Positions 52,853-61,478 of a DNA stretch of 64,000 nt are shown piece by piece. Location: contig CAUTNA010000003.1 of NCBI GenBank assembly GCA_963540515.1, positions 8,532 to 72,531 of the forward strand. Direction: 5' to 3'. Position 1 is the first letter of the stretch. The number at the start of each line of letters is the position of its first letter. Below the pieces are notes generated by a model that saw only the letters and a program-made list of their open reading frames with translations, was not told the DNA's origin and ran no database searches. The position numbers were made by a program, and so were the translations under genes. The stretch comes from JAFGMC01 sp963540515 (GTDB taxonomy: Bacteria; Pseudomonadota; Alphaproteobacteria; Rs-D84).

Positions 52853-54799
52853 TTAATATTTTCTTTGTTTTAAAAATTTATCTTGCATGACAATTCCAAG
52901 ATATTGTTTTGATATATCTTTCATTTTTATTTTTAATTTATGCCATAGATATAATTTTTTTGGATAAACAATGGCTTCAAAAAATAGTTCAGTTGCTTTA
53001 AAAGGTACATTTAATTTTAATAAATATTCCAAATGCCAAGATGCTTCACAAGAACATAATTTAATGGCAAATTTTGCTCCAATATCTTTATCTAATTTTT
53101 CACAAACATACGAAGAAAACATAATTGGTGTTGTGAGTCCTCTATAATCTTTACCTTTTCTATTAAAATATCTCTTTATAAATTGTTCTTTTCTATACAT
53201 ACCTTCAGTATCTCCAAATTTGCTATTAAGAATTGTTCCTGCTTTTCCTTCATGACAAACAATATATGGTATTTTATCATCATACATAAAATCAGATACA
53301 TAAAAATCTTTAATAAAATAAGAATCAGAATCTATTATAAGATAGAAATCTGCAATTTTTGTTTTATAAAATTTTAATTTTATTATTTGTTGATCAAGCC
53401 ATCCATTTCCAAGAGAGTCCGATCCTAATATTTTCTCTTCTTCTATAAACTCTATTTTATAATCTTCTTTTCCATCAATAAGGTTTGATTTTATAGTTTT
53501 TATTTCCAAAGATGGACAAAGTATATAAAAAGGTATTTTATCAACATTATGTCTATCTATACTATTTTTTAAAATTTTAATAGCTTCTAAGTTTTTTAGA
53601 TATGTTTTACACATTATAACCATATTTGTTTTAAGTCCAGTTTTGTGATCAGAATTTATTGCAATTTTTAAATTATCTAAAGATCTTTTATAAACTTTAT
53701 CTGCTTCTTTTTTTAATCCTTTACAAATAGATACATATTTATTTAATTTCATATTTATAGCTTTTTCCATAGCATCAAATATATTATTTTCTGAATATAA
53801 AACTGAATTTGATTCTGATAATCCATAATGTTTAGCAAACATATCATTTATGATTAATGGTTTTCTGAATCCATAAGATAATTGTAAATTACCAGAAGTA
53901 CAAGTTGTTAGATATATTTTGTGTTCTTCTGAGTATGGATCTAGTGCAGTAATAATAAAATCAGATTTTTCTATTTCTTCATACATTTTTTTAAATGATA
54001 ATCTTCCGAGATGTATAATATATTTTTTTAAATTTTCTGGAATGTCTATTTTTCCATTTCCTATAATTTTTATAACAAAATCTTTACCTTCGGATATTAA
54101 TTTTGAAGTAGCTTTTATCATATCTGAATAATTTCTCGAATCTTTACTTATTCTTCCTATTGCAAGAAAAATAGTTTTATTATTTTTTTTAAAAACATTT
54201 TTTGTATCATAAAAATAACATGGATTTAATTGTGGCATTTCTGGAATATCGGATAATGTGAAAATTCTATTCTGTTTTACTAGTGTCTGTTCTGAAAATT
54301 CTTTAAAAAATCTACCTGGATCATGGTCTATAAATAAACAACCTTTTTTTGCATATGGTGTGAATTTTAAGTAGTCACAAAAATGTTTATGTGTTTCAAA
54401 ATCCCAAATTACACTTGTTTCAATAAAAATATATTCATATTTATGGGATTTATTATTTAGTAAGAACTTTCTTATTATAGGTAGACTTCCTGAAAATATA
54501 CGAGGCTTGTTTTTAAATTTACAAAATGGATCTTCTATAACATTTTCATACCTTGTTATGATATCAACATTATATCCTAAATCTTGAAAATATTTTGTAT
54601 AACCAGGTAAACATTCACCATGACTAAAATGAGGTTCTACAATTAAAATAGAATTTTCTCTGACAATATCCTTTTTTGTAAACTTTCTTAAATTTCTATA
54701 TTTAAAATCGTATTTAAGATTTTTTATCTTCCTAGCTATAAATTTACGAACAGGACGAATAGTTAAAATGTTTCTAATAAGTTTAAAATATTCTTTCAC
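52853..54799 (-). CDS. Two-domain glycosyltransferase
   Basis: The 648-residue protein starts with a GT4-like GT-B glycosyltransferase domain (~45-375): EPHFSHGECLPGYTKYF, then FLAIGRISKDSRNYSDMIKA and GNGKIDIPENLKKYIIHLGR. It ends with a GT-A-type domain of the DUF6492 kind (~390-640) carrying a DxD-like IIDSDSYF and GNGWLDQQIIKLKFY. No membrane segment is evident, so it is cytoplasmic or peripheral. It likely modifies a surface glycan. Separate from the rfb genes. Confidence 0.75.
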   Translation of the reverse strand: MKEYFKLIRNILTIRPVRKFIARKIKNLKYDFKYRNLRKFTKKDIVRENSILIVEPHFSHGECLPGYTKYFQDLGYNVDIITRYENVIEDPFCKFKNKPRIFSGSLPIIRKFLLNNKSHKYEYIFIETSVIWDFETHKHFCDYLKFTPYAKKGCLFIDHDPGRFFKEFSEQTLVKQNRIFTLSDIPEMPQLNPCYFYDTKNVFKKNNKTIFLAIGRISKDSRNYSDMIKATSKLISEGKDFVIKIIGNGKIDIPENLKKYIIHLGRLSFKKMYEEIEKSDFIITALDPYSEEHKIYLTTCTSGNLQLSYGFRKPLIINDMFAKHYGLSESNSVLYSENNIFDAMEKAINMKLNKYVSICKGLKKEADKVYKRSLDNLKIAINSDHKTGLKTNMVIMCKTYLKNLEAIKILKNSIDRHNVDKIPFYILCPSLEIKTIKSNLIDGKEDYKIEFIEEEKILGSDSLGNGWLDQQIIKLKFYKTKIADFYLIIDSDSYFIKDFYVSDFMYDDKIPYIVCHEGKAGTILNSKFGDTEGMYRKEQFIKRYFNRKGKDYRGLTTPIMFSSYVCEKLDKDIGAKFAIKLCSCEASWHLEYLLKLNVPFKATELFFEAIVYPKKLYLWHKLKIKMKDISKQYLGIVMQDKFLKQRKY

Positions 54800-54830
54800 C
54801 TAATACTCCATTAATAAAAATTTATTCTTT

Positions 54831-55469
54831 CTAAAAACTGCTTACTAAGAGTCTTAATTTTTCGATTAATTTTATACCATCCTCTCCAAATAGAGGAAGA
54901 TATGTTTCAAATTCTGGTAATTCAGCTTGGATTTTTGCTTTATTTATCTCATTTATATTATCTTCTTGTGATAATATTTCTCTCGCATTATCCCAGAGAG
55001 TGTATGCTTTATCAGTTTTTAAAACATTATTCCAAATATTTATAAATTCACTATCTGATAAGGAATTTTTAATTTCCTCACGCCAATATTTTCCAAAACT
55101 TTTAACAGATGATAAATTTTTTATTAAAGATAAACCTTCTTCATCTGGTGTAAATTCTGATAAAGCATCATATAGTTCTTCTAATTCCTTATTTGATAAA
55201 ATATTAGTTTTAGTTTTCTTTTCCATTGCCCCACCATAAGGTAACAACTCGTGTGCTATAGAATCAATTTTTGTTATACCTTTTTGTAAATTTCGTATAT
55301 GTTTTACAAGTAAACTACCTGTTGGTAATTCTTCTAATAAAGATAATACTTCTTCATTTGCCTCTTGTAAAAAAATTGGATTAACTGCTTTCCAACCACC
55401 AATAATTACATGTTGTTGTCTGTATAAATTAATAAGCCTTTGCGCAATTGTTAGTGTTTCAGATTTCAT
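54831..55469 (-). CDS. Helical protein downstream of the double-HTH regulator
   Basis: The 212-residue protein is helical, acidic and without signal peptide. Its N-terminus (ETLTIAQRLINLYRQQHVI) and the later repeat-like segments are not recognisable to me. It starts 4 bases after the regulator gene and is therefore in its operon. A regulated target or a partner of the regulator is possible. Confidence 0.55.
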   Translation of the reverse strand: MKSETLTIAQRLINLYRQQHVIIGGWKAVNPIFLQEANEEVLSLLEELPTGSLLVKHIRNLQKGITKIDSIAHELLPYGGAMEKKTKTNILSNKELEELYDALSEFTPDEEGLSLIKNLSSVKSFGKYWREEIKNSLSDSEFINIWNNVLKTDKAYTLWDNAREILSQEDNINEINKAKIQAELPEFETYLPLFGEDGIKLIEKLRLLVSSF

Positions 55470-55473
55470 AATT

Positions 55474-56472
55474 TTACTTCATTGTAATCGCAACTATTTT
55501 ATGTATTGTTTTACCGAATACTTTTTCGTCAGGTGAAAATATATTTCCATAAAATCTATTTGAATCTTTTTTTACAACAGCAATATATGCATTTGCAGTT
55601 GAATCTGGTTTCATTTTTGTAAAATCTTCATCTATGAAAATAGCTAGATCTCCGATATTTACTTTTTTTGTTACATCTATAAACACAATTGAATTTTCTG
55701 ATAAAAAATTATGAGTTCTCTTTATATTTGGAATAACAGCATACATATTACTGGAATTTTTAAACTCAGATAGTATAAGTTTAGAGTCTGATTTTTGAAA
55801 AGTTATACCTTTATCATCTGGAGTACCAAAAACAGGGACTAATTTTGATCTGGCATTATCATAAAGGGTTGTTGCATATAAACTGTCTTTTGAGTTAACA
55901 AAAGATTGAGATGCTTTTGGTTCTAATAAAGACTTATTTTTTTCTTTTGTTTTTTCTAATTGCTTTGATATTGCTCCAGATTTATATAAATTTGCAACTT
56001 TATCGAATAATTCTTTAGATGTTAGTTTCAGTGCTATTGCAAGAGGTTCTAATTCATCTTTGTAAATCTCTCTTTGACCTTTTTCAAGTTTATGATAAAC
56101 AGATAAAGTCATTTTTGCATCTTTTGCAGTCTCTGCAATTGTTTTACCAAGAGATTCTCTTATATTTCTAATTGCAATTCCAAATACTTTCAGACCATTA
56201 TTTTCATTATTTTTTAATCTTCTTTTTATTTCATCTTTCCATCTATCTGCCATTTCATCAGACTTATGAATAAATATATCAGATAATTTACATTTAAGAA
56301 TATTCGATATTTTTAAAAGTTGTTCTTGATTAACTCGTCTTACTCCTTTCTCTATTTTTGATATAGCAGAAAGAGAAAGTCCAACTTCTTTTGCAAGCTC
56401 AGTCATCTTTATTTTTGATGCAATGCGAATATTTCGTATATTATTTGGAAAAATGATTTCTTCTAATGCCAT
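55474..56472 (-). CDS. Transcriptional regulator with two XRE-type HTH domains and S24-like C-terminus
   Basis: The 332-residue protein has two Cro/CI-type HTH domains: ~10-65 (MTELAKEVGLSLSAISKIEK) and ~98-155 (KTIAETAKDAKMTLSVYHKL). A C-terminal domain (~205-332: PVFGTPDDKGITF, then NIGDLAIFIDED, YGNIF and GKTIHKIVAITMK) resembles LexA/CI S24 peptidase folds. The catalytic Ser/Lys dyad is not clear to me. It may repress itself and the following gene. Such arrangements occur in phage-like or stress regulators. It lies 52 bases from dnaB. Confidence 0.7.
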   Translation of the reverse strand: MALEEIIFPNNIRNIRIASKIKMTELAKEVGLSLSAISKIEKGVRRVNQEQLLKISNILKCKLSDIFIHKSDEMADRWKDEIKRRLKNNENNGLKVFGIAIRNIRESLGKTIAETAKDAKMTLSVYHKLEKGQREIYKDELEPLAIALKLTSKELFDKVANLYKSGAISKQLEKTKEKNKSLLEPKASQSFVNSKDSLYATTLYDNARSKLVPVFGTPDDKGITFQKSDSKLILSEFKNSSNMYAVIPNIKRTHNFLSENSIVFIDVTKKVNIGDLAIFIDEDFTKMKPDSTANAYIAVVKKDSNRFYGNIFSPDEKVFGKTIHKIVAITMK

Positions 56473-56524
56473 AGTAAAACCTACATTTCTTTATAAAAAT
56501 ACTAGGTTAAAATATATAATTTTG

Positions 56525-58069
56525 TCAAGATAAATCGTCTGGAATATCTGATAAATCTATATCTATATCTTTTTGTTCTTCATTATTATTGATTCTTTCA
56601 TTTATTATTGGTGCAGATGTATTATCTTCATCTTCAAATAAACTGTATTCACCTTTGAATAGAAGTTTTATTGATTCTGTTTTTCCATGTCTATTTTTTC
56701 CAATTATAATTTCAGCTTTACCTTTTGATGCTTCATATTTCTTTTTCCATTCATCAGATTCTTTATTTAATTGAAGATCAGATCTACTTGAAATTTTATC
56801 TTTAGGATCTCTATCTTTTAAGTAGTATTCTTCACGATATGTGAACATTACAATATCGGCATCTTGTTCAATAGAACCAGATTCACGAAGATCTGATAAT
56901 TGAGGTTTTTTATCACTTCTATCTTTTGATTCTACGTTTCTTGAAAGCTGGGATAATGCAATTACGGGAACTTCTAATTCTTTTGCAAGTATTTTAAGTC
57001 CTCTGGTTATTTCTGAAATTTCTTGAACTCTATTATCACTTCGTCTTCCGCCTGCTGGAGTTATCAGTTGAAGATAGTCAATTACAATCAAAGAAATTCC
57101 ATTAAATTGTCTAGCAAGTCTTCTTGCTCGCGTTCTTATCATAGGAACAGAAATTCCAGGAGTATCATCAAATATTAATGGAAGTCTTGAAAGACCATCT
57201 GAATATTGACTCATTTTTGCAAAATCTTCATCAACCAAATTACCACTACGCATAGATGTTGTAGGTATTCTTGATTGAGAAGATAAAACACGGGTTGCAA
57301 GTTGTGAACTTGACATTTCAAGACTGAAAAATACTACAACACCTTTATATTTTTCATTGGCTCTTTTGGAAAATATAGCACTTGCTGCATTTACTGCAAT
57401 GTTTGTTGCAAATGCTGTTTTACCCATACCAGGACGTCCTGCTATTATAATTAAATCAGATTTATGCAGTCCTGATATTGATTGATCAAGTCCTGAAAAT
57501 CCAGTAGTAAGTCCTGATAATTTACCATCTGCTTTATAAGCAATTTCTATTTCTTCAAGTGCATCTTTTAAAGATGAAGAAATAGATATTGGACCTTTAT
57601 CAGTTGTTCCAGAAACCGCCAAATCAAATAATTTTTTCTCAGCTAATTCAATTTGATTTGATACAGGATTATCTAAATCTTCCAAATATGCATTATTCTC
57701 TATATCTTGCCCAAGATTTATTAAATCTCGTCTGATAGAATTATCGTAAACTATTTTGGCATATTGATCCATATTTGGAATATTTGATCCAATAGATGAT
57801 AATTCTGTAAGATAATTGATTCCCCCAACTGATTCTAGTATTCCTTGTTGTTCAAGGTAATTTTTAACTGTTACTATATCAAAAGGTATTCCACGTTCGA
57901 ATTGTTTTTCAGCAAGTTTATAAATTTCTTGATGAGCAGGGTGAGTAAAATGATAATATCTTAAAAATTCAATAATTTTTTCTAAATTTCTGTTATTAGA
58001 TAGAATTGATGATAGAACTGCTTGTTCTGCTTCTAAATTACTTGGTAATGCTCTTGAAATTAAACCCAT
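56525..58069 (-). CDS. dnaB: Replicative DNA helicase DnaB
   Basis: Hexameric 5'-3' helicase at the replication fork. The 514-residue protein has the N-terminal DnaG-interaction domain (NLEAEQAVLSSIL), Walker A GRPGMGKT, Walker B ISLIVIDYLQL, LRESGSIEQDADIVMF and GKNRHGKT in the C-terminal RecA-like domain. A short acidic tail follows. No intein is seen. AGGGG precedes ATG. Confidence 0.97.
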   Translation of the reverse strand: MGLISRALPSNLEAEQAVLSSILSNNRNLEKIIEFLRYYHFTHPAHQEIYKLAEKQFERGIPFDIVTVKNYLEQQGILESVGGINYLTELSSIGSNIPNMDQYAKIVYDNSIRRDLINLGQDIENNAYLEDLDNPVSNQIELAEKKLFDLAVSGTTDKGPISISSSLKDALEEIEIAYKADGKLSGLTTGFSGLDQSISGLHKSDLIIIAGRPGMGKTAFATNIAVNAASAIFSKRANEKYKGVVVFFSLEMSSSQLATRVLSSQSRIPTTSMRSGNLVDEDFAKMSQYSDGLSRLPLIFDDTPGISVPMIRTRARRLARQFNGISLIVIDYLQLITPAGGRRSDNRVQEISEITRGLKILAKELEVPVIALSQLSRNVESKDRSDKKPQLSDLRESGSIEQDADIVMFTYREEYYLKDRDPKDKISSRSDLQLNKESDEWKKKYEASKGKAEIIIGKNRHGKTESIKLLFKGEYSLFEDEDNTSAPIINERINNNEEQKDIDIDLSDIPDDLS

Positions 58070-58153
58070 TTAATACCCCTTTGATTTGGAGATTTTTGTA
58101 AGCCGATGATAGAATTTAAGAGTATATTAAATAAATTGATTTTCAATATATTT

Positions 58154-58186
58154 ATAAAAAAACCTCATTCTTTTGAATGAGGTTTT
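58154..58186 (-). terminator. Terminator of the small lipoprotein gene
   Basis: A 12-bp stem AAAACCTCATTC/GAATGAGGTTTT with a TTTT loop is followed on the minus strand by a T-rich run. Confidence 0.85.
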
Positions 58187-58194
58187 AAAAGTAA

Positions 58195-58338
58195 TTATTT
58201 TGAACAACTACCGATTAATTTAGAAATAGAAATATCTTTGTGTAACAAGAAGTCATATTCACAATTTCCTTGTTTATATGAACCTGTACAAGCAGCAAGT
58301 GTTAAAACAGCAACTAAAGCTAACATTAATTTTTTCAT
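58195..58338 (-). CDS. Very small lipoprotein
   Basis: A 47-residue product: lipoprotein signal peptide with lipobox LAAC (Cys17), then ~30 residues containing two further cysteines (QGNCEYDF and GSCSK). It resembles small entericidin-like lipoproteins in size only. A good ribosome-binding site (GGAGACAGG region) and a dedicated terminator support it. It lies between dnaB and tRNA-His. Confidence 0.75.
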   Translation of the reverse strand: MKKLMLALVAVLTLAACTGSYKQGNCEYDFLLHKDISISKLIGSCSK

Positions 58339-58536
58339 ATCCTGTCTCCTTAAGTTTGGACAATATGAATCTTAGCATACAAAAAAATACTATTCAATAA
58401 TTTTTATATTGATAAATAATTGTAGTTTTTTAGTTATAAAATCTGTATAAGAAAAGGGGTAAAGTAGAATGAAATGGGAATTACAAGAGATAAATAATAG
58501 AGTCATTGTAATTTAAATTAGTTTATAAATTATATA

Positions 58537-58564
58537 TTGAAAATTTTTATTATTTTGTTATACT
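58537..58564 (+). promoter_or_regulatory. Promoter of tRNA-His
   Basis: TTGAAA (58537-58542) and TATACT (58559-58564) are 16 bases apart, with a start near 58571, about 7 bases ahead of the tRNA. Confidence 0.7.
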
Positions 58565-58577
58565 TTTAGTGATTTAT

Positions 58578-58655
58578 GGCGGATATAGCTCAGTTGGTTA
58601 GAGCGCAGGTTTGTGGTACCTGATGTCGTCGGTTCAAATCCGATTATCCGCCCCA
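58578..58655 (+). tRNA. tRNA-His (anticodon GTG)
   Basis: The cloverleaf has anticodon GTG in a standard loop and T-arm GGTTCAAATCC. The 5' end has one extra G (G-1) pairing with C73, followed by an encoded CCA, as in E. coli. Many alphaproteobacteria lack G-1, so this is a lineage marker. Confidence 0.97.
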
Positions 58656-58677
58656 CTTATTAAATTTTCTTAATTAC

Positions 58678-59325
58678 TTAAAACTTTAATATATTCCTGA
58701 TTACTGGTATTGGTTTATTTATCTCTAGTGATATATTTTCTAATAATCTTTTTGTAGTATCTAATGAAACTGGCATTTTTAATAACTTATTATCGTATAT
58801 TTTTCCACAATTCTCACAAACAGCTCTTCCTGTTTTGGGTGATATGTATTTTAATTTATCTATATTTCCACAATTACAACATTTTGATACATCTATTGCA
58901 TAACCAAGATTTTTAAGAAAATTAATTTCCCAATTTAAATACATTTGTTCTATTTTATTCAATTCTAAAGTTTCTATAAAATTTAAAGTATCGTTAAATA
59001 ATTCTTGATATTGTTCTCGTTCTGGCAAAAAACTATTAATCAATTCAAATAAATTAGATATTGCAAAACTTGATTTAGCAATTGATATATGTTTAGCTAT
59101 TAAATTTTTTTTCTCTTCAAAATGAAATATACCAAGTTGTGTATCTATTCTTGCAATCCAAGATACATTTCCAAAATTACCAACAAATGTTTTATTTTTT
59201 TTTATTTGACCTGATTTAATTATTCCTGAGATTACACCAAAATCTTTTGTAAAAATTTTTGCTATTAAATCCTTATCCGAAAAAGGAGTAAGGCTTGTTA
59301 TAAATCCGATTGAATCAAGTTGCAT
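58678..59325 (-). CDS. recO: DNA repair protein RecO
   Basis: RecO loads RecA in the RecFOR recombination pathway. The ~215-residue protein has the N-terminal OB-fold (SIGFITSLTPFSDKDLIAKIF) and a four-Cys zinc site in the C-terminal half (CCNCGNI then CENCG). ATG 59325 is preferred: a GTG at 59346 overlaps the terminator hairpin of rplI. The genes around it are unrelated to repair. Confidence 0.9.
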   Translation of the reverse strand: MQLDSIGFITSLTPFSDKDLIAKIFTKDFGVISGIIKSGQIKKNKTFVGNFGNVSWIARIDTQLGIFHFEEKKNLIAKHISIAKSSFAISNLFELINSFLPEREQYQELFNDTLNFIETLELNKIEQMYLNWEINFLKNLGYAIDVSKCCNCGNIDKLKYISPKTGRAVCENCGKIYDNKLLKMPVSLDTTKRLLENISLEINKPIPVIRNILKF

Positions 59326-59335
59326 ATTATAAATT

Positions 59336-59359
59336 AAAAATCCCACAAAAGTGGGATTT
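59336..59359 (-). terminator. Terminator of the rpsF-rpsR-rplI operon
   Basis: A 9-bp stem AAATCCCAC/GTGGGATTT with an AAAA loop, followed on the minus strand by T5. It lies right after rplI and just ahead of recO, which may be expressed by read-through. Confidence 0.85.
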
Positions 59360-59360
59360 A

Positions 59361-59900
59361 TTATTTTTCTTCTTCAGTTTCTTCCACTTCTTCGACTTTG
59401 TTTTTATTAGAAAAGTCTAAAACTTTACCTTCTACTAAAGAATTTATTTCATCTTGTGTTTGTGCTACATAAACTTTAACAGTTATAACTACATCAACAT
59501 GTAAAGCTATTTTTACATCAAAAACACCAACAGATTTAATTGGACTTCCCAAAATAACCTGAGAAGATTCTAACTTTATACCTGTTTCTTCTTTTATTGC
59601 TTTTGCAATATCTCTATTTGAGACAGAACCGTAAAGTTGTCCAGTATCTCCTGCTTGTCTTATCATATATATTTTTGCAGTTCTTACTTTTTCACTATTT
59701 TTTTCAGCATCAAGTTTTAAACCTTCTTGAGCTTTTAAAAGTGCTTCACGTTTTGTCTCAAAAATAGCTAAGTTTTCCTTAGAAAAACGCATAGCTTTTT
59801 TATTTGGAAATAAATAATTTCTTGCAAAACCTGTTTTTACTTCAACACTGTCTCCAATATTACCAAGTTTAGCAATTTTTTCTGTAAGAATAATTTTCAT
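59361..59900 (-). CDS. rplI: 50S ribosomal protein L9
   Basis: The 179-residue L9 has the two-domain architecture: N-terminal MKIILTEKIAKLGNIGDSVEVKTG..NYLFPNKKA and a C-terminal rRNA-binding domain, separated by the long helix. It is longer than the E. coli form (149 aa) owing to an acidic C-terminal tail (VEEVEETEEEK). Third gene of rpsF-rpsR-rplI. Confidence 0.96.
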   Translation of the reverse strand: MKIILTEKIAKLGNIGDSVEVKTGFARNYLFPNKKAMRFSKENLAIFETKREALLKAQEGLKLDAEKNSEKVRTAKIYMIRQAGDTGQLYGSVSNRDIAKAIKEETGIKLESSQVILGSPIKSVGVFDVKIALHVDVVITVKVYVAQTQDEINSLVEGKVLDFSNKNKVEEVEETEEEK

Positions 59901-59959
59901 AATTATCTGTCCTTATTTTTTATAACAAGTTAGGAATAAATTCCAAATTTATCTTTTTA

Positions 59960-60187
59960 TTAACCTAAATGATTACGAACAAATGGCATAAGTCCCAAGT
60001 GTCTTGCACGTTTAATAGCGGTTGCAAGTGTTCTTTGATCTTTTTGTGATACTCCGCTTATACGACTTGGTACAATTTTACCACGTTCTGTAATGTAATG
60101 ACTTAATAATTTTGTATCTTTGTAATCAATAATTTTACCTTTTAAAGGATTTGATTTTTTACGATAAATTGCTGCTCTTACTGCCAT
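59960..60187 (-). CDS. rpsR: 30S ribosomal protein S18
   Basis: The 75-residue protein has IDYKDTKLLSHYITERGKI, PSRISGVSQKDQRTLATAIKRARHLGLMPF, canonical S18. Its ATG overlaps the rpsF stop by one base (TAATG), consistent with coupled synthesis of the S6-S18 heterodimer. Confidence 0.97.
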   Translation of the reverse strand: MAVRAAIYRKKSNPLKGKIIDYKDTKLLSHYITERGKIVPSRISGVSQKDQRTLATAIKRARHLGLMPFVRNHLG

Positions 60188-60525
60188 TATTCAACCTCTT
60201 CAGTATTCTTTTTCATCATAATAGATGGAGTTTTTGATAATTCAGAAACTCGGATATTTAAAAATCTGATTATATCTTCATCTATTCTTAATTTTCTTTC
60301 ATATTCTCTTATATTCTCACCAGGCATTTCCATATTGAACATTATATAATGTGCCTTTCTGTTTTTTCTGATAACATAAGCAAGGTTTTTAAGTCCCCAA
60401 AATTCTGTAGACTTTACAGACCCTTTTAATTCTTTAATAATATTTTCAAATTTATTAGCTTTCTCTTTTACTTGAGATTCAGCCATATCTTGGCGAAATA
60501 CCAAGACACTTTCATAATATGCCAT
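60187..60525 (-). CDS. rpsF: 30S ribosomal protein S6
   Basis: The 112-residue protein has MAYYESVLVFRQDM at the N-terminus, WGLKNLAYVIRKNRKAHYIM and a C-terminal acidic tail. First gene of the rpsF-rpsR-rplI operon. A short hairpin in its leader could be regulatory but lacks a clear S6:S18 site. Confidence 0.97.
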   Translation of the reverse strand: MAYYESVLVFRQDMAESQVKEKANKFENIIKELKGSVKSTEFWGLKNLAYVIRKNRKAHYIMFNMEMPGENIREYERKLRIDEDIIRFLNIRVSELSKTPSIMMKKNTEEVE

Positions 60526-60631
60526 TTTATTTCCTTTGGTCTTTTTGTTATTTTGGCTGATTAAAAAATAATCAGCAGGAACGAAGATATTATTGAAAAT
60601 ATATTTAATAAAATCAACTAAATAATCTATG

Positions 60632-60661
60632 TTGACTTTACATTATGATTTTTACTAGGAT
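60632..60661 (+). promoter_or_regulatory. Candidate promoter of the MotA/MotB-like pair
   Basis: TTGACT (60632-60637) and TAGGAT (60656-60661) are 18 bases apart, 20 bases before the ATG. Moderate match. Confidence 0.4.
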
Positions 60662-60681
60662 TAATTCAGTAGGTTGAAAAT

Positions 60682-61458
60682 ATGAATAATCAGTTCCACA
60701 GAAATTTAAATAGAATGACCTTATTCTCGGCGTTTGTATTGGTTGTTTTGATACTCTTTAGAACTCAATTTTTAGATGTTGCAATTACAAATGTTTGGTT
60801 AAACGGAGTAATTATAGGAAGTACTATTTTTGGTATAGGACTTTGTTTTGTTGATATGTTTAAATTACTCCCAGAATACAGATGGATGCGTAAATATTTT
60901 AGAGGTGAAAGAAATTTGAAATTACCTCCTAAACTCTTGCGTCCTGTTGCTATTATTCTTGGACAGAGTAAAAACGGTGTTATGTCGGCATCAACTCTTC
61001 ATGATTTTTTGAATATAATAATAAGTCGTTTTGAAGATCAAAGAGATACAATCAGGTATATTACTAATACATTAGTATTTTTGGGATTGCTTGGTACATT
61101 TTGGGGATTAATTAATACGATTGGAGGATTTTCAGAACTTATAAAAATGTTAAATTTTGATGATGAAAATGTTATGAATTCTCTACAATCTGGACTTACT
61201 AAACCTCTTGCTGGTATGGGAGTTGCATTTACGAGTTCGCTTTTTGGAATGACTGGAAGTCTTATAGTTGGATTTTTAGGGCTTCAAGTACAACTTGCTC
61301 AAAATACAATATTCAGAGAATTAGAAGAAAATTTATCACAAAGATCAAAAATTTTAGAATCAGATGAAGAAAGTGTTTTATCTTCTATATCTAAGACTGC
61401 AGAAAGACTTGCAAATTCAGTTGAAAGTCTAGAAAGAAGTGTTTCTAAAATTAAATAA
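60682..61458 (+). CDS. MotA/TolQ/ExbB-type proton-channel protein
   Basis: The 258-residue inner-membrane protein has predicted helices at about 13-33, 37-58, 125-145 and 170-195. The third pair, with FLGLLGTFWGLINTIGG and KPLAGMGVAFTSSLFGMTGS, matches the conserved channel segment of the MotA/TolQ/ExbB superfamily. It is paired with a MotB-like protein 20 bases downstream. No flagellar, tol or ton gene is in the window. Proteins of this type are common in alphaproteobacteria as an orphan motor-like pair, and their role there is not known. Confidence 0.8.
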   Translation: MNNQFHRNLNRMTLFSAFVLVVLILFRTQFLDVAITNVWLNGVIIGSTIFGIGLCFVDMFKLLPEYRWMRKYFRGERNLKLPPKLLRPVAIILGQSKNGVMSASTLHDFLNIIISRFEDQRDTIRYITNTLVFLGLLGTFWGLINTIGGFSELIKMLNFDDENVMNSLQSGLTKPLAGMGVAFTSSLFGMTGSLIVGFLGLQVQLAQNTIFRELEENLSQRSKILESDEESVLSSISKTAERLANSVESLERSVSKIK

Positions 61459-61478
61459 AAAAATTGGAGGAGAGAGAA

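Noticed and set aside
58469..58516. 15-residue frame upstream of tRNA-His
   Set aside because: Too short to support, although AAGGGG-like sequence precedes it.
60556..60576. Hairpin (GCTGATTA/TAATCAGC) in the rpsF leader as an S6:S18 operator
   Set aside because: The known motif's conserved loop and bulge nucleotides are not seen, so only a plain hairpin can be claimed.
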